Assembly (NCBI GenBank): GCA_900321055.1
Contig: ONUQ01000064.1
Span: 1 to 15,250 of the forward strand
Direction: 5' to 3'
DNA length: 15,250 bases
Source of the DNA: an uncultured Elusimicrobia bacterium
GTDB taxonomy: Bacteria > Elusimicrobiota > Endomicrobiia > Endomicrobiales > Endomicrobiaceae
This document shows positions 14,817-15,250 of this stretch, one piece after another. Within the stretch, counting starts at the first letter, position 1, and every line of letters starts with the position of its first letter. Made by a program: the position numbers and the translations under genes. The notes beneath the pieces are model-generated. The model did not search any database. It was not told the DNA's origin and was given only the letters and a program-made list of their open reading frames with translations.

Positions 14817-15250
14817 AGATTTAGTTTCAATAATTATTCCCTGCTTTAATGCCGTTGAATATACCAAACAATGTATAGAAAGTATTTTAAAACGAACAAA
14901 TACCGATTACGAATTAATTCTAATAAATAACGGTTCCTCCGACGGAACAATAAAATATTTTAACGATTTAAAAAGACAGTTAAAGCCTACCGAATATTTA
15001 AAAAAAATAACGATATTAAATTTTAAAACAAATTTAGGTGTCGCTAAAGCATTAAATTTAGGTATATCAAAATCCATAGGCAACAGTATTTGTTACTTAA
15101 ACAATGATGTTGTTGTTACAAAAGACTGGTTAAAAAAAATAGTTAAAGTTGCAAAAAGCGACAAACAAATCGGTGCATTAGGAACGATGTTTAATGCTTT
15201 TGAAGATAAAAAAACAATAAAAACGGTAGAAAAAAACAGAGCTTTAATAG
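14809..15250 (+). CDS. Family 2 glycosyltransferase, N-terminal part (runs off the window)
   Basis: The first 147 residues of a GT-A fold glycosyltransferase are visible: the opening LVSIIIPCFNAVEYTKQCI (about 5-23), the nucleotide-binding stretch ELILINNGSSDGT (35-47), FKTNLGVAKALNLGI (72-86) and the metal-binding NND at 98-100 (CYLNNDVVV). Such enzymes transfer a sugar from a nucleotide sugar to a lipid, protein or glycan, often for surface polysaccharide. The ATG overlaps the end of U32B by 8 bases (ATGACTAA), implying translational coupling. No stop is reached before 15250, so length and any second domain are unknown, as is the sugar. Confidence 0.88.
   Translation, partial: MTKDLVSIIIPCFNAVEYTKQCIESILKRTNTDYELILINNGSSDGTIKYFNDLKRQLKPTEYLKKITILNFKTNLGVAKALNLGISKSIGNSICYLNNDVVVTKDWLKKIVKVAKSDKQIGALGTMFNAFEDKKTIKTVEKNRALI

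Noticed and set aside
1..15250. CRISPR arrays, insertion sequences, prophage or defence genes
   Set aside because: No regularly spaced repeats, transposase, integrase or known defence motifs were seen in any frame.

Overview
The window is AT-rich throughout (about 30% GC by eye), uses the standard code, and comes from a diderm bacterium: it carries an Omp85-type outer-membrane barrel and a TPR/HEAT lipoprotein. Oxygen-independent enzymes dominate the metabolic content (IspH, QueH, two Fe-S type U32 proteins), which suggests an anaerobe. The relic type IV pilin, with its stretch GEINAAQQIYYSRHGQ and a conserved GVDARRNKY segment, reminds me of the many orphan pilins of Elusimicrobiota, and a host-associated member of that phylum is my best guess. 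The placement rests on recall only; another AT-rich anaerobic diderm, such as a gut Cyanobacteria/Melainabacteria lineage, is not excluded.

Left half (271-7648), all on the minus strand. From right to left: a type IV pilin pseudogene broken by two single-base shifts; a tRNA-Ser(CGA); a pair made of a GuaD-like guanine deaminase and a full-length MprF-like protein; a TPR/HEAT lipoprotein ending in a 13-bp hairpin; and a compact three-gene unit encoding a LOG-type nucleotide phosphoribohydrolase, a TrmH/SpoU rRNA 2'-O-methyltransferase and a POTRA-less Omp85-like barrel.

Centre (7649-7947) is a divergent promoter region. A near-consensus promoter (TTTACA-17-TATAAT) fires rightward into ispH. 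A weaker leftward promoter in front of the pilin relic is covered by a perfect 10-bp inverted repeat.

Right half (7948-15250), all on the plus strand, has two units. The first is ispH-rpsA-ruvA (isoprenoid synthesis, ribosomal protein S1, Holliday-junction binding). The second, after a 342-base gap with its own TTGACA-17-TATATA promoter, is ruvB-queH-U32A-U32B-glycosyltransferase, packed with gaps of 1, 9 and 1 bases and then an 8-base overlap.

The most interesting part is the U32 pair. The two adjacent proteins look like a UbiU/UbiV-type heterodimer: the second keeps the spacing of the four UbiV Fe-S cysteines, and the first keeps the U32 signature C-x6-C plus extra cysteine clusters. They sit next to queH, in an organism where nothing visible points to ubiquinone. 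Their substrate is unknown and may be an RNA base, a quinone or something else.
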